The position numbers and the translations under genes are program-made. From positions 299,402-363,401 of the forward strand of contig CAIZFE010000004.1 of the NCBI GenBank assembly GCA_903932145.1: a stretch of 64,000 nucleotides of DNA. Direction: 5' to 3'. Positions 26,569-35,938 of the stretch are shown piece by piece. The DNA is from an uncultured Rhodopila sp. GTDB taxonomy: Bacteria > Pseudomonadota > Alphaproteobacteria > Acetobacterales > Acetobacteraceae. The notes under the pieces were generated by a model. It was not told the DNA's origin, ran no database searches, and saw only the letters and a list, made by a program, of their open reading frames with translations. How positions within the stretch are numbered: position 1 is the stretch's first letter; the number at the start of each line of letters is the position of its first letter.

Positions 26569-28374
26569 TTACGCTGTCATGTCGATGCCGCCACGGGCCG
26601 CGGCTGCCATGACGGACAGAGAGGAAACCGCCTCCTCCGGGTACGAATTCGCGACGTTGACCGGCTGCCCGTCGCTCGCCTGGTCGTCCGGGCCGCCCCA
26701 TCCGGCCATCCCGCCGCCCGCCGAACCGCTGTTATCCCAGGAGAACGAAAGACTGTGGCCCTGCTGCCCGACGCCGGCCTGATCCAATGCCTGGTTGAGA
26801 CTGCCCTGGTCCTGCCGCAACAGGTCCAGCGTGACCAGTTGTTCCGCCGCGACATGGATGGACGTCGTCCCATCCGTGGCCCGCTCCACCGTTATGTGGA
26901 CCTGACCCAGTTGATCCGGGGTGATCGAGATCGATAACCGGCTGCTGCCCTGGCCTTGTGTCCCTTGGCTTTGGGCCATGGCTATAATCGCCGGGGCAAT
27001 TTGGGCCGCGACCGGGAGGCCAGCGGCGCCTTCGGCCGAAACAGAGCGCAGGGCTGTGGTGCCGCTCGCGGCGGCGGTTTGGAAATCGGCAGGCAGGATC
27101 GGACTCGTTTGTGGATTGGCTGATGGCGTGCCCTTAGCGGGCTCCACCGGCCCGGAGATGGTTGCGGGCTTGGACTCGCCAATGAAAGCGACGGCCCCGG
27201 TCACCGCGACGCCGGCCAGATCGGGAACGCTGGCCAGGTTTGGCAAGCCAATGAATTGCACCGAGAGTGGCGTGTCCGGGCTGTCCGCATCCGGCGCGAC
27301 GTCTGTCTGGACACCGGCTGCCAGCGGATCGGTGGCCGCTAAGCCAGGGGCTGCCCGTCCTGAACCCTTGGCCACGGTCAGACCCGAGAGTGCTATGCCG
27401 GCCAGCGGCTGGACCCTTTCACTCAGCGACGCGGGCGTTACCGTCTGTTGTGCCACAGCGACCGGCTGGCCGGTCGCTGTGGCTGGTTTGACGACAGGAA
27501 CAGGCGTGGTTTCCAACGGCATGTTCGGAGTGCTCGCGGGCTGGCTGACCGCCGGTTGCGGCGAAGATGTGCCGGCCACGGCGTTGTCCGCACCGGCTGG
27601 GGCCGTTTTGGATAGCGACGGAGGCATCGCCGCCGGGGGCAACGCAACCCGGTCCTGTGGCAAGCCCGGGCGCTCCAAGCCATGCTGTGTCGGTCCTGTC
27701 GCTGGACCTGCGGCGCCTAAGACCGCGGCATTGCCAGCACTGGTTGCCGGCGTTCCGGCCTGCGAAGGAGGCGGCGTCACCGGGTTCAATCCGCCCGAGT
27801 CCTGAGCTAAGCCAGGGCGGTCCAAGGGATCCCGGGTACCGGGTCCTGTCGCTGGACCCGCGGCGCCGATGACGGGTGTCCAGATGGACAGACCCGCGCG
27901 ATCTCCGGTCTCGCCTTGATAACGGCCCGCGAGCTGGTCGGCTGGCCCTGGACCCGATGCGAGGTCCGAGGGCGCTATCTGCAGGGGCGGCGGCGTTAGC
28001 AAATCGGTGCCCACGATCACGACGGACGAGGCCGGCGTTCCGGCGCTATCCGGTTTGGCCTCTGGCGATGCTCCTGGTTTGGCGCGGTTGACCGTTGACC
28101 CCGGATCGCGACGTCCGCCGCCGATCTGGGGCATTTGAAGCGTATCTTCAACGTTCGGTGATTTTTGCGGGCTGCCGCCCACCGGCATGGCCTGCGTGGC
28201 GACAGCCGCCGGAACGCCGGTTTTGCCGGGTTGCGGTGTCGGCCCATCGATGGATTTGCGCACCGCACCCAGAACCGCGCCGAACACCGACGCCTTCCCC
28301 AGGGTAAAAGATGCGGCTGCCTCCCCCGGTGAGGATATCGGTGATGTCGGGCCGGCTGCCAAAGGTTTCAGCAT
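26569..28374 (-). CDS. fliK: Flagellar hook-length control protein FliK
   Basis: The long Ala/Pro/Gly/Thr-rich protein ends in the conserved FliK C-terminal domain. This shows LSISITPDQLGQVHITVERA, a VTLDLLRQDQGSLNQALDQAG segment and a Gln/Gly-rich tail, which together act as the substrate-specificity switch of the export gate. The disordered N-terminal ruler contains an internal duplication of about 50 residues (27662-27867). The start is uncertain: ATG 28374 with AGGA six bases upstream is preferred, with ATG 28380 and TTG 28395 in frame. It is divergent from flgE and precedes flgD. Confidence 0.92.
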   Translation of the reverse strand: MLKPLAAGPTSPISSPGEAAASFTLGKASVFGAVLGAVRKSIDGPTPQPGKTGVPAAVATQAMPVGGSPQKSPNVEDTLQMPQIGGGRRDPGSTVNRAKPGASPEAKPDSAGTPASSVVIVGTDLLTPPPLQIAPSDLASGPGPADQLAGRYQGETGDRAGLSIWTPVIGAAGPATGPGTRDPLDRPGLAQDSGGLNPVTPPPSQAGTPATSAGNAAVLGAAGPATGPTQHGLERPGLPQDRVALPPAAMPPSLSKTAPAGADNAVAGTSSPQPAVSQPASTPNMPLETTPVPVVKPATATGQPVAVAQQTVTPASLSERVQPLAGIALSGLTVAKGSGRAAPGLAATDPLAAGVQTDVAPDADSPDTPLSVQFIGLPNLASVPDLAGVAVTGAVAFIGESKPATISGPVEPAKGTPSANPQTSPILPADFQTAAASGTTALRSVSAEGAAGLPVAAQIAPAIIAMAQSQGTQGQGSSRLSISITPDQLGQVHITVERATDGTTSIHVAAEQLVTLDLLRQDQGSLNQALDQAGVGQQGHSLSFSWDNSGSAGGGMAGWGGPDDQASDGQPVNVANSYPEEAVSSLSVMAAAARGGIDMTA

Positions 28375-28630
28375 GATCATCCTGACAGGAAACAAAATCG
28401 CAAACCCGTTTCATGCCGAGACAAGAAGTCCAGCATCGGCACCCGGGTGCGTCGGGCAATAATTGCCGCCAAACGGCGAATATGCCCTTGCAGCGGAAAG
28501 TTTTGCTTAGGCCATCAATGTCTCCATGATATGAGGCGCTATCGAACATATAGCCGCCGAGAATATTTTGCCTGCGAGGTGGCGCGAATGGCGCACATCA
28601 TTATTTCCCCATTCAGGCACAGGGGATCAC

Positions 28631-30175
28631 ATGTCACTTATTGGTTCGTTAAACGCCGCGGTGGGCGGCATGAATGCTCAGTCCGCGGCGCTTGCTTCGA
28701 TCAGCGACAACGTCGCGAACAGCCAGACCGTTGGTTTCAAGGAAACCGACACCGCGTTTGAGGATTACGTCACGCAATCCACCTCCACATTTCATGCGCC
28801 GGGCGCCGTCGTGGCATTGCCGCAATACACGAATTCGGTTCAAGGCACGATCACCCAGGTCAGCAACCCCACGTCCCTGGCGATCTCCGGCGCCGGGTTC
28901 TTCCCGGTTCAGCTTCCCACCGGGGCGAATTCGTTCAATCCGCAGCAGTATTATACCCGGGCAGGTGATTTCACAGCCGATATCAACGGCTATCTGGCGA
29001 ATTCGAGCGGTTATGTGCTGGATGGCTGGCCGGCCACGAATTCCGCCGGGACAGCCTTCAACACCAATGCCTTAGGGCCGATTCAGGTCAGCCAGGCCCC
29101 CTCCGCGCCGGTCGCGACGTCCAACATCACGCTGGCCGCCAACCTGCCATCCGTGCCGCCAGCCGGCACAACCAGCTATTCATCGACCATCCCGGTGAAT
29201 GATGCCAGTGGAAACACCCAAAACGTCACGTTGAACTGGTCGCAGGTCAACATCTCGGGTCCGGTGACCGCAGCCAACCCGACCACAACGACACCGGCCA
29301 ATCCTATCGTGGCGAACGAATGGGCGCTCACGATCACTGCCGCCGGAGCGACCGCCGGTGCGTCAACCGGTCCGTATCTGGTCACTTTCGGTAACGGTAC
29401 GACAGCACCCGCCGGCACCATCCAGAGCATAACGCTGGGGACAGCGGCGGCATTGGGGACGCCGGCCACAGCGATCACGTTAGCGAAGGACACGGCCCAA
29501 CTCCAGACCGACACCGCGACATTGGCGACCGACACGGCCGCAGGAGCATCGGTCGCGACGTTGGGCACAGACCAGGGCAAGGTCACGACGGATCAGGGGA
29601 ATGTGACGACCGATACGGGGAATTTGGCGACCGCGGCCGCGGCACTTGCTGCTCCGGCCAACACGCCGGCAACCATTCCGCTGGCGCTCGACTTCGGCGT
29701 CGGCCCGCAAAACATATCGCTGAACCTGGGCCAGTTCGGCACCACCAGCGGCATTACGCAGTTCGCCGGCACCGGCTATGCGGTAGCCTCCCAAACCCAG
29801 AACGGTTCCGCCCAGGGCAACTTCAGTTCGGTCACTATCCAACCGTCCGGCCAGGTCGTCATCAACTACGACAATGGGTCCAGCAAGACGATTGCCCGGG
29901 TCCCGTTGGCAAATTTCGGCAGCCCGGATTCGCTGCAACAGCAGGACGGCCAGGCCTTCACCGCAACGTTGAACAGCGGCGCCGCCAATATCACGGCCGC
30001 GGGCACCGGTGGCACCGGCACCATGGTGGTGGGCGCGGAGGAAGGCTCCAACGTCGATATCGCCTCGCAGTTCACCCAAATGATCGTTGCGCAACGTGCT
30101 TACACCGCGAACTCCAAAGTCATCACCACGGCGAATTCGATGATGCAGGACGCGCTGAACATGATCCAGGGCTGA
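28631..30175 (+). CDS. flgE: Flagellar hook protein FlgE with a heptad-repeat insertion
   Basis: The 514-residue protein starts with the rod/hook N-terminal D0 motif (SLNAAVGGMNAQSAALASIS, then DNVANSQTVGFKE). It ends with VDIASQFTQMIVAQRAYTANSKVI, the shared C-terminal helix. The middle is longer than usual. Residues about 283-340 form a Thr/Asp/Ala-rich stretch with hydrophobic residues exactly seven apart (LGTDQGKVTTDQGNVTTDTG and on), predicting a coiled coil on the hook surface. ATG 28631 has AGGGGAT directly upstream and is preferred over the earlier in-frame start. It begins the flgE-flgK-flbT-flgL run. Confidence 0.95.
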   Translation: MSLIGSLNAAVGGMNAQSAALASISDNVANSQTVGFKETDTAFEDYVTQSTSTFHAPGAVVALPQYTNSVQGTITQVSNPTSLAISGAGFFPVQLPTGANSFNPQQYYTRAGDFTADINGYLANSSGYVLDGWPATNSAGTAFNTNALGPIQVSQAPSAPVATSNITLAANLPSVPPAGTTSYSSTIPVNDASGNTQNVTLNWSQVNISGPVTAANPTTTTPANPIVANEWALTITAAGATAGASTGPYLVTFGNGTTAPAGTIQSITLGTAAALGTPATAITLAKDTAQLQTDTATLATDTAAGASVATLGTDQGKVTTDQGNVTTDTGNLATAAAALAAPANTPATIPLALDFGVGPQNISLNLGQFGTTSGITQFAGTGYAVASQTQNGSAQGNFSSVTIQPSGQVVINYDNGSSKTIARVPLANFGSPDSLQQQDGQAFTATLNSGAANITAAGTGGTGTMVVGAEEGSNVDIASQFTQMIVAQRAYTANSKVITTANSMMQDALNMIQG

Positions 30176-30251
30176 TGCGTTCCATCCCACGGGTCTGTAA
30201 GGACGTCCGAACCGCAATGCGCCAAACCGGCGCCAAATCGGGACAAGCAAC

Positions 30252-31670
30252 ATGAGTGGTTCGCTCAACGCGATCTCGAATACCGCCGCCAGCGGCCTGG
30301 CTGCCATCCAGGCGTCGATCGGCGTTGTCAGCGACAACGTCGCCAACGCCGGGGTCGCCGGATACACGACCAAGACGCAGGATCTGTCCGTCTTTGAGGT
30401 CGGAACACAGTCATTTGGCGTCCGAACCGGACAGATCTCGCGATCCGTCGATACGGCCGTGCAAGCCAGTGCGTGGTCATCGGCGGCCAGCGTCAGCGCC
30501 CTGACGGTCCAGTCGCAAACATTGCAGGCGATCAATGCGACCCAGGGCACGCCGGGCGCCGGTACCAGCCTGGCCGACGCCGTATCCGGCTTACAGGCCG
30601 GGTTCACTCAGTTACAGGCGCAACCATCCTCACCGGTCCAGCAGTCCGCGGTCGTCGCCGCGGCTGGCACGCTGGCTAATGCGATCAACAACACGGCCAA
30701 TACGATAACCAGCGAAAGGAACAACGTTCAGTCGCAGATCGTGACGACGGTCGATTCAATGAATTCCGCGCTGGCGATTGTTGAATCGACAACCCAATCG
30801 CTGATGTCGGCCGTTGCATCGAACAGCAGCACCGCCGGCCTCGCCGACCAACGCGACGCCGCCTTGCAAACGCTGTCCGGCACCCTCAGTCTGCACTACA
30901 ATGAACAGACCGACGGCAGTATTACCATTCTGGGCCAAAATGGGCTGTCGATCCCGCTGGACAGCCGGTTCTCAACCGCAAGCGCGGTGCTGTCTCCCAC
31001 ATCCACCTATGCGCCGAGGACGGCCTCGATACCGCCGATCCTGCTGCAATCGAGCAATCCGGCGATCCCGCCGGTGGATGTGACCAGCCAGCTATCGGGC
31101 GGCCAACTGGGTCAACTGGTGCAATTACGCGATACCACTCTCCCGGCCTATACCGCCAGCCTGGATACGTTCTCCGCCAATCTCGCTACTCAATTCAGCA
31201 GCCAGGGCCTGCAACTCTTCACGGGAGGGGGCGGAGCAACGATTGCCGGCAGTTCTACAGGGTTGTCATCGCAGATCCAGGTCAACACGGCGGTCATCAA
31301 CACGCCCACGATGGTGCGCGACGGAACCGGTTCGGCGAACACAGCGCCGCAGATCGCAGGCTTTACCACGGTCATCGACGCCGTGCTGAACTCCACATTC
31401 ACTGGCGGCGGAACAAGCCTGGCCACGCAGGCGCAAAGCTTCGTGTCGCGGCAATCCGCCGACACGGCTCAGGCCGGTACGGACCTGACCAACGCTACCG
31501 CCTATCAAACGACGCTCACCGGCGCCTTATCGAGCGGATCAGGTGTCAACGTGGATCAGCAGATGGGCCTGATGATCCAGTTGCAGAACTCCTACCAGGC
31601 GAATGCCCAGGTAATGACGGCAACCCGCACGATGTTCACCGCGCTGCTGAATATATTTGCTCAGAGCTGA
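30252..31670 (+). CDS. flgK: Hook-filament junction protein FlgK (HAP1)
   Basis: The 472-residue protein has the D0 helix (GLAAIQASIGVVSDNVANAG and AGYTTKTQDL) and the C-terminal helix (VDQQMGLMIQLQNSYQANAQ, then VMTATRTMFTALLNIF) of FlgK. It forms the junction between the hook and filament together with FlgL. Its stop codon overlaps the frame of flbT by an ATGA-type junction. It is shorter than enterobacterial FlgK but normal for alphaproteobacteria. Confidence 0.95.
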   Translation: MSGSLNAISNTAASGLAAIQASIGVVSDNVANAGVAGYTTKTQDLSVFEVGTQSFGVRTGQISRSVDTAVQASAWSSAASVSALTVQSQTLQAINATQGTPGAGTSLADAVSGLQAGFTQLQAQPSSPVQQSAVVAAAGTLANAINNTANTITSERNNVQSQIVTTVDSMNSALAIVESTTQSLMSAVASNSSTAGLADQRDAALQTLSGTLSLHYNEQTDGSITILGQNGLSIPLDSRFSTASAVLSPTSTYAPRTASIPPILLQSSNPAIPPVDVTSQLSGGQLGQLVQLRDTTLPAYTASLDTFSANLATQFSSQGLQLFTGGGGATIAGSSTGLSSQIQVNTAVINTPTMVRDGTGSANTAPQIAGFTTVIDAVLNSTFTGGGTSLATQAQSFVSRQSADTAQAGTDLTNATAYQTTLTGALSSGSGVNVDQQMGLMIQLQNSYQANAQVMTATRTMFTALLNIFAQS

Positions 31671-31693
31671 TGCACCCCATGATCGGAAAAGAC

Positions 31694-32116
31694 ATGTCAA
31701 CCCTTGTACTGGAATTGAAGGCGGACGACCTGTTGATCATCAACGGGGCGCCGATGAAGGTCCGCAACAAAACCCGCATAGAGCTGAACGGCACGGCACG
31801 ATTTCTGTTCGGCAAGCAAATCATGCCGCCCGGCGCCGACACCACCCCGGCCCGCAGACTCTATTACGCAATCCAAACCGCTTATATCGGCAACGATGTC
31901 GAACGTCCCCCCGCTCGGGATTTGGCGCAACGGTTCGCCAACGATTTCGCCCAACACACGACCAGCCGGCTGGTGGTGGAAATCCTGAACGATGCCATGC
32001 GCGCGGTGAAAGAGGATCGCTGCTATGACGCATTGAAACTGGTGCGCCGCGTCATCCTGCACGAGGACGCGGTCTTGAAAGGTTCGGTTATGCCGTCCCG
32101 AGGAGTGGCAGCCTGA
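31694..32116 (+). CDS. flbT: Flagellin post-transcriptional regulator FlbT
   Basis: The 140-residue protein matches FlbT, which in Caulobacter binds the 5' leader of flagellin mRNA and promotes its decay when the hook is unfinished. Marks are the N-terminal LVLELKADDLLIINGAPMKV, then TRFLF-like ARFLFGKQIM, RRLYYAIQTAYIG and the C-terminal DALKLVRRVILHE. ATG 31694 with GGAAAAG five bases upstream gives the family N-terminus; the frame is open back to 31670. It lies between flgK and flgL with overlapping ends on both sides, so its supply is tied to hook-junction synthesis. The partner protein FlaF is encoded next to flagellin at 49042. Confidence 0.93.
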   Translation: MSTLVLELKADDLLIINGAPMKVRNKTRIELNGTARFLFGKQIMPPGADTTPARRLYYAIQTAYIGNDVERPPARDLAQRFANDFAQHTTSRLVVEILNDAMRAVKEDRCYDALKLVRRVILHEDAVLKGSVMPSRGVAA

Positions 32117-33213
32117 TGAGCGGAACAATCGGCGCATCCACCTATGGCACCCTGGACCGCATGCTTGCGTCAGCCAGTTCGCTACGGGACCAGTATGCGA
32201 CACTCCAGGAGCAGACAACAACCGGTCTGATCTCCCAATCCTATTCAGGCATCGCGTCCAATTCATCGCAGGTCTTGAGCCTGTCCGCGTTATCCAGTCA
32301 ACAGACGGCGTACCAGCAATCGATCACGCAGGCCCAGGGCCAGGCCACGGTCATGCAGACTGCGCTGTCCCAGATCGGAACCCTGGTCAGCACGTTGAGT
32401 GCGAGTGCCCTGAGCGCGACCACGTCGTCATCGCCCAGTGCCATCACCAGCATGGCGCAACAGGCCAGCCAGGCCCTGTCGCAGTTGGAGGCGGCGCTGA
32501 ATACGTCGTATGAGGGCGATTACGTGTTTTCCGGCGCGGACACCTCCAACCCGCCGGTGCCCGCCACCATAGCCAGTTCAGCGATGTACTCTCAGATTGG
32601 CACCGCTGTTGGACAGCTTGCCACGACATCAGGCACGCCATCGATAGCGGCGACGGTGATCGCGACCACCGTGACAGCGACCACGGCAGCCAGCGGGGCT
32701 GCCAGCGTGGCAACCACCCCGCCCACGAATATCTTTTCGAACTATCTGTCGCTGGCGGGAGCCAATGCAGCGGTCACGGTTCAGATCGGTCCGTCGCAAA
32801 GCGTAAGCCTGGGCCTGCCCGCGAACCAGATCGGGGCTCCGTCCGCGACTGGAACGGGTAACGCGATCAGCGACGTGATCCGCAGCCTGGCAGTGATGGC
32901 GAACAGCACCAGCGCCATGGCATCGAATCCCGATTTCGGGAAATTGATGAAGGATGCCGCGGCAACGCTGACGTCTGCCGGCACGAGTTTGTCGCAAGAA
33001 AGCGGCCAAATCGGCCTGTCGCAAGATACCATGACTACCGCAGCCAGTTCCTATACCTCCATGCAGACTGTCATGGCGAGCCAACTTAACAATCTGACCA
33101 ACGTGGATATGGCGACCGTGATTTCGCGTATGCAAACGGTCAATACTCAGTTGCAATCGAGCTACCAGGTGCTAGGCGAAATGAGCAAATTGAACCTGGC
33201 CAGTTATCTTTAG
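32116..33213 (+). CDS. flgL: Hook-filament junction protein FlgL (HAP3)
   Basis: The 365-residue protein has the flagellin/FlgL N-terminal helix (TLDRMLASASSLRDQYATLQ, then EQTTTGLISQSYSG) and C-terminal helix (NVDMATVISRMQTVNTQLQS, then SYQVLGEMSKLNL). It links FlgK to flagellin. Its start codon overlaps the flbT stop. The gene after it, 8 bases away, is a decarboxylase, so the flagellar transcript may run into a non-flagellar cassette. Confidence 0.92.
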   Translation: MSGTIGASTYGTLDRMLASASSLRDQYATLQEQTTTGLISQSYSGIASNSSQVLSLSALSSQQTAYQQSITQAQGQATVMQTALSQIGTLVSTLSASALSATTSSSPSAITSMAQQASQALSQLEAALNTSYEGDYVFSGADTSNPPVPATIASSAMYSQIGTAVGQLATTSGTPSIAATVIATTVTATTAASGAASVATTPPTNIFSNYLSLAGANAAVTVQIGPSQSVSLGLPANQIGAPSATGTGNAISDVIRSLAVMANSTSAMASNPDFGKLMKDAAATLTSAGTSLSQESGQIGLSQDTMTTAASSYTSMQTVMASQLNNLTNVDMATVISRMQTVNTQLQSSYQVLGEMSKLNLASYL

Positions 33214-33221
33214 ACCGCAAG

Positions 33222-34703
33222 ATGAACGTTTCAGATACGGTTACCGATGCATCGCTGGACCCGGCCGATTGGTCTCGGCTTCGAACACTCGGTCATCGCA
33301 TGCTTGATGACGTGTTCGACGAACTGGCCGGCATCCGGAATGAACCGGTGTGGCGGCCGATGCCCGACGCCGTGCGGAACGCGTGGTCAGACAAGCTGCC
33401 GCGACAGGGAACAGAGGCCGAGGACGTTTATCGCAGTTATCAGGCAACGATCGCGCCGTATGGCGTCGGCAACCGCCACCCCCAATTTCTGGGTTGGGTC
33501 CACGGCGGCGGGTCGGCGATCGGCGTGTTGGCCGACATGCTGGCGGCCGGGCTGAATGCCAACTGCGGCGGTCGTGATCATGCGCCCATCGCCTGCGAAC
33601 GGCAGGTCATCCGATGGGCCTCCGAGATGTTGGGAATGCCGCCGGAGTCCTCCGGACTGGTGCTCAGCGGCACCTCCATGGCGAATTTCGTTGCTATTTT
33701 GACCGCCCGCGCCGCGGCATTTGGAGAGGGCATCCGACGAACCGGCATTTCGGGAGTGCAACCGGTCGGCTATGCATCCGCTGGTGCGCATATGTGCGTG
33801 GCGCGCGCCTTCGATATGGCGGGACTTGGCGCCGACGCGTTGCGTCTGATTCCGAACGATGCAGATGGTGCCTTGAAGCTTGCCGACTTGCGAGCACGCA
33901 TTGCCGAGGACCGGGCACTGGGATTTCACCCGTTTGTCGTCATTGGCACCGCCGGCAGTGTCGATATCGGTGCGATCGACGATCTTTCGGGGTTAGCCGA
34001 AATTTGTCATCAAGAACACCTGTGGTTTCACGTCGATGCGGCATTCGGCGCCATCGCGATGCTGTCGCCCGCACTACGGCTCCGGTTTGCCGGGATGGAC
34101 CGCGCGGACTCGGTGGCATTCGATTTTCACAAATGGGCCCAGGTTCCTTATGATGCCGGCGGCATCGTCGTGCGCGACGCCGATGCGCACAGAGCGGCGT
34201 TTGCGCGTGAGGTCGCCTATCTTCGCCGCGATGCACGCGGCCTGGCGGCCGGGGAACCCTGGCCGGTCGATTTGGGTCCCGAACTGTCCCGCGGCTTTCG
34301 CGCGCTCAAGGTCTGGATGACCCTGAAGACCTACGGCGCCGATCGCATCGGCCGGGTGGCGGAACAATGCTGCGACCTCGCCCAACGCTTGGCAGCGTTG
34401 ATCGATGCCGAACCGCTTCTGGAGCGATTGGCACCTGTGCCGCTCAACATTGTCTGCTTCAGCTACCGGCTCGGCGATAATGCCATGCAGGCGGCGATTG
34501 CGGCGGATCTGCAGGAAGCCGGCGCTGTCGTCCTGTCCACGACGACAATCGGGGGGCGAACCGCGTTGCGCGCCGCTTTCGTCAACCACCGCACACGGCG
34601 CGAAGACACCGTCGCGGTGGTTCGTGCCGTGCTGGCTGCGGGAGCCGCAAGGCTGGACCGAATAGAATCGGTCCCGGAAAAAGAACCGAGGGAAGTGGCG
34701 TGA
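33222..34703 (+). CDS. PLP-dependent group II decarboxylase (aromatic/glutamate-type)
   Basis: The 493-residue protein belongs to the pyridoxal-phosphate decarboxylases related to aromatic-amino-acid, histidine and glutamate decarboxylases. The cofactor motifs are visible: LVLSGTSMANFVAIL, the His-Val-Asp-Ala block LWFHVDAAFGAIAML, and the Schiff-base Lys near residue 303 in FDFHKWAQVPYDAG. N-terminal NRHPQFLGWVHGGG is also typical. It decarboxylates an amino acid to an amine, but the substrate cannot be read from sequence. It starts 8 bases after flgL and its stop is overlapped (GTGA) by the ATP-grasp gene, so both proteins are made together. A decarboxylase here is not part of any standard flagellar set. 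Confidence 0.9.
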   Translation: MNVSDTVTDASLDPADWSRLRTLGHRMLDDVFDELAGIRNEPVWRPMPDAVRNAWSDKLPRQGTEAEDVYRSYQATIAPYGVGNRHPQFLGWVHGGGSAIGVLADMLAAGLNANCGGRDHAPIACERQVIRWASEMLGMPPESSGLVLSGTSMANFVAILTARAAAFGEGIRRTGISGVQPVGYASAGAHMCVARAFDMAGLGADALRLIPNDADGALKLADLRARIAEDRALGFHPFVVIGTAGSVDIGAIDDLSGLAEICHQEHLWFHVDAAFGAIAMLSPALRLRFAGMDRADSVAFDFHKWAQVPYDAGGIVVRDADAHRAAFAREVAYLRRDARGLAAGEPWPVDLGPELSRGFRALKVWMTLKTYGADRIGRVAEQCCDLAQRLAALIDAEPLLERLAPVPLNIVCFSYRLGDNAMQAAIAADLQEAGAVVLSTTTIGGRTALRAAFVNHRTRREDTVAVVRAVLAAGAARLDRIESVPEKEPREVA

Positions 34704-35938
34704 ACACGGTTGTGTATTCGACGCTGGGTCCCGTGATGGCACAGGATCAACCACCCAGCCCGCTTTTAAGGCAGGCCCAGGAACACGCGGCCAGCCAGGA
34801 CTGGGTGGCGGCTTACCATGTTCTGCAACAAGCAATCGAGGTTCCCGCCGACCAGCGATGCGCTCGATTCATGCTCTGGGAAGTCTGCCAAAGCCTGGGG
34901 TATCCCGCCGTTGGGCTGGCGAATTTGCATGCCGCCTTGCAAGACAATCCCATCACCACGCGTTATTCCGCCGCACCGTGCCGGCGCGTATTGGTTCTGG
35001 CCGTCCCCGGAGACTTCCAGGCGAACCTTCCCTTGGCCGCTCTGCTCGGTGCCAACGACACCGAACTCCATACACTTTGGCTGTCCGACCCGGAGTCTGT
35101 GCTGGCCGATCCATTGTCGGCGTTCAGAGGTTCACCGCCACCTCCGTTCGACTGCGTTTTCATCGCCATTGCTGAAGACACACGTCACCATCTGGCGCTG
35201 AAGGCGGCCGATTGTTTAGCCGGATTCCTGGCCGTTCCGGTGATCAACAACGGCGCCCGAATCAGCGCGGTCTCACGGGCAGGCGCTTGCGAACTGTTAC
35301 GGACACTGCCGGACACGATCGTCCCGTCACAACGGCTGATCGAACGATCGGCGCTGAGTACGGGCGACCTGTCGTTTCCCGTGATCGTCCGACCCAGCAC
35401 CTCACACGCGGGAAAAAATCTTGCCCGCATCGAAACGGCTGAAGAGTTGCGCGTCTACCTTAAACAGGTGGCGGACGAGGTGTTTTACGTCGCGCCGTTT
35501 GTAGATTATCGCAGCGCTGACGGGTTTTGGCGCAAATATCGCGTTATCTTTGTCGATGGTCAACCTATGCCTTACCATTTGGCCATTCATAACGACTGGG
35601 CGATCTGGTATTATAACGCACGCATGGATCTCGATTCCTGGAAACGGAACGAGGAAGCGCGGTTCGTTGAGGCCATGGCGAGTGTCTTGCCGGCCAGGGC
35701 CATGAAGGCATTGCACGCGGTTGGCGAAGCCATCGGTCTGCATTATTTCGGCGCCGATTGTGGTGTTATGCCCGATGGCCGCCTGGTGGTGTTCGAGATC
35801 GAAACCGGGATGATCGTGCATGACTGGGACCCGCCGGAGATCTACCCGTATAAGCGCGAATGCGCGCGATCGATCCGCGGGGCCACGGAGGCCATGTTCG
35901 ACCGATCGATTGCAGCGCGGACGGCCCACCCGACTTAA
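34700..35938 (+). CDS. ATP-grasp protein with TPR-like N-terminus
   Basis: The GTG start overlaps the decarboxylase stop by four bases. Residues 1-85 look like a helical TPR-type repeat region (LLRQAQEHAASQDWVAAYHV, then LQQAIEVP). The rest resembles an ATP-grasp fold. The ATP-binding Lys/Gly segment is FPVIVRPSTSHAGKNLARI, and the metal-binding part is LHYFGADCGVMPDGRLVVFE followed by IET. ATP-grasp enzymes ligate a carboxylate, as acyl phosphate, to an amine. Coupled with a decarboxylase that makes an amine, the simplest inference is that the pair makes or attaches an amine conjugate. Product and acceptor are unknown; flagellar proteins are a possible acceptor given the location. Confidence 0.82.
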   Translation: MNTVVYSTLGPVMAQDQPPSPLLRQAQEHAASQDWVAAYHVLQQAIEVPADQRCARFMLWEVCQSLGYPAVGLANLHAALQDNPITTRYSAAPCRRVLVLAVPGDFQANLPLAALLGANDTELHTLWLSDPESVLADPLSAFRGSPPPPFDCVFIAIAEDTRHHLALKAADCLAGFLAVPVINNGARISAVSRAGACELLRTLPDTIVPSQRLIERSALSTGDLSFPVIVRPSTSHAGKNLARIETAEELRVYLKQVADEVFYVAPFVDYRSADGFWRKYRVIFVDGQPMPYHLAIHNDWAIWYYNARMDLDSWKRNEEARFVEAMASVLPARAMKALHAVGEAIGLHYFGADCGVMPDGRLVVFEIETGMIVHDWDPPEIYPYKRECARSIRGATEAMFDRSIAARTAHPT

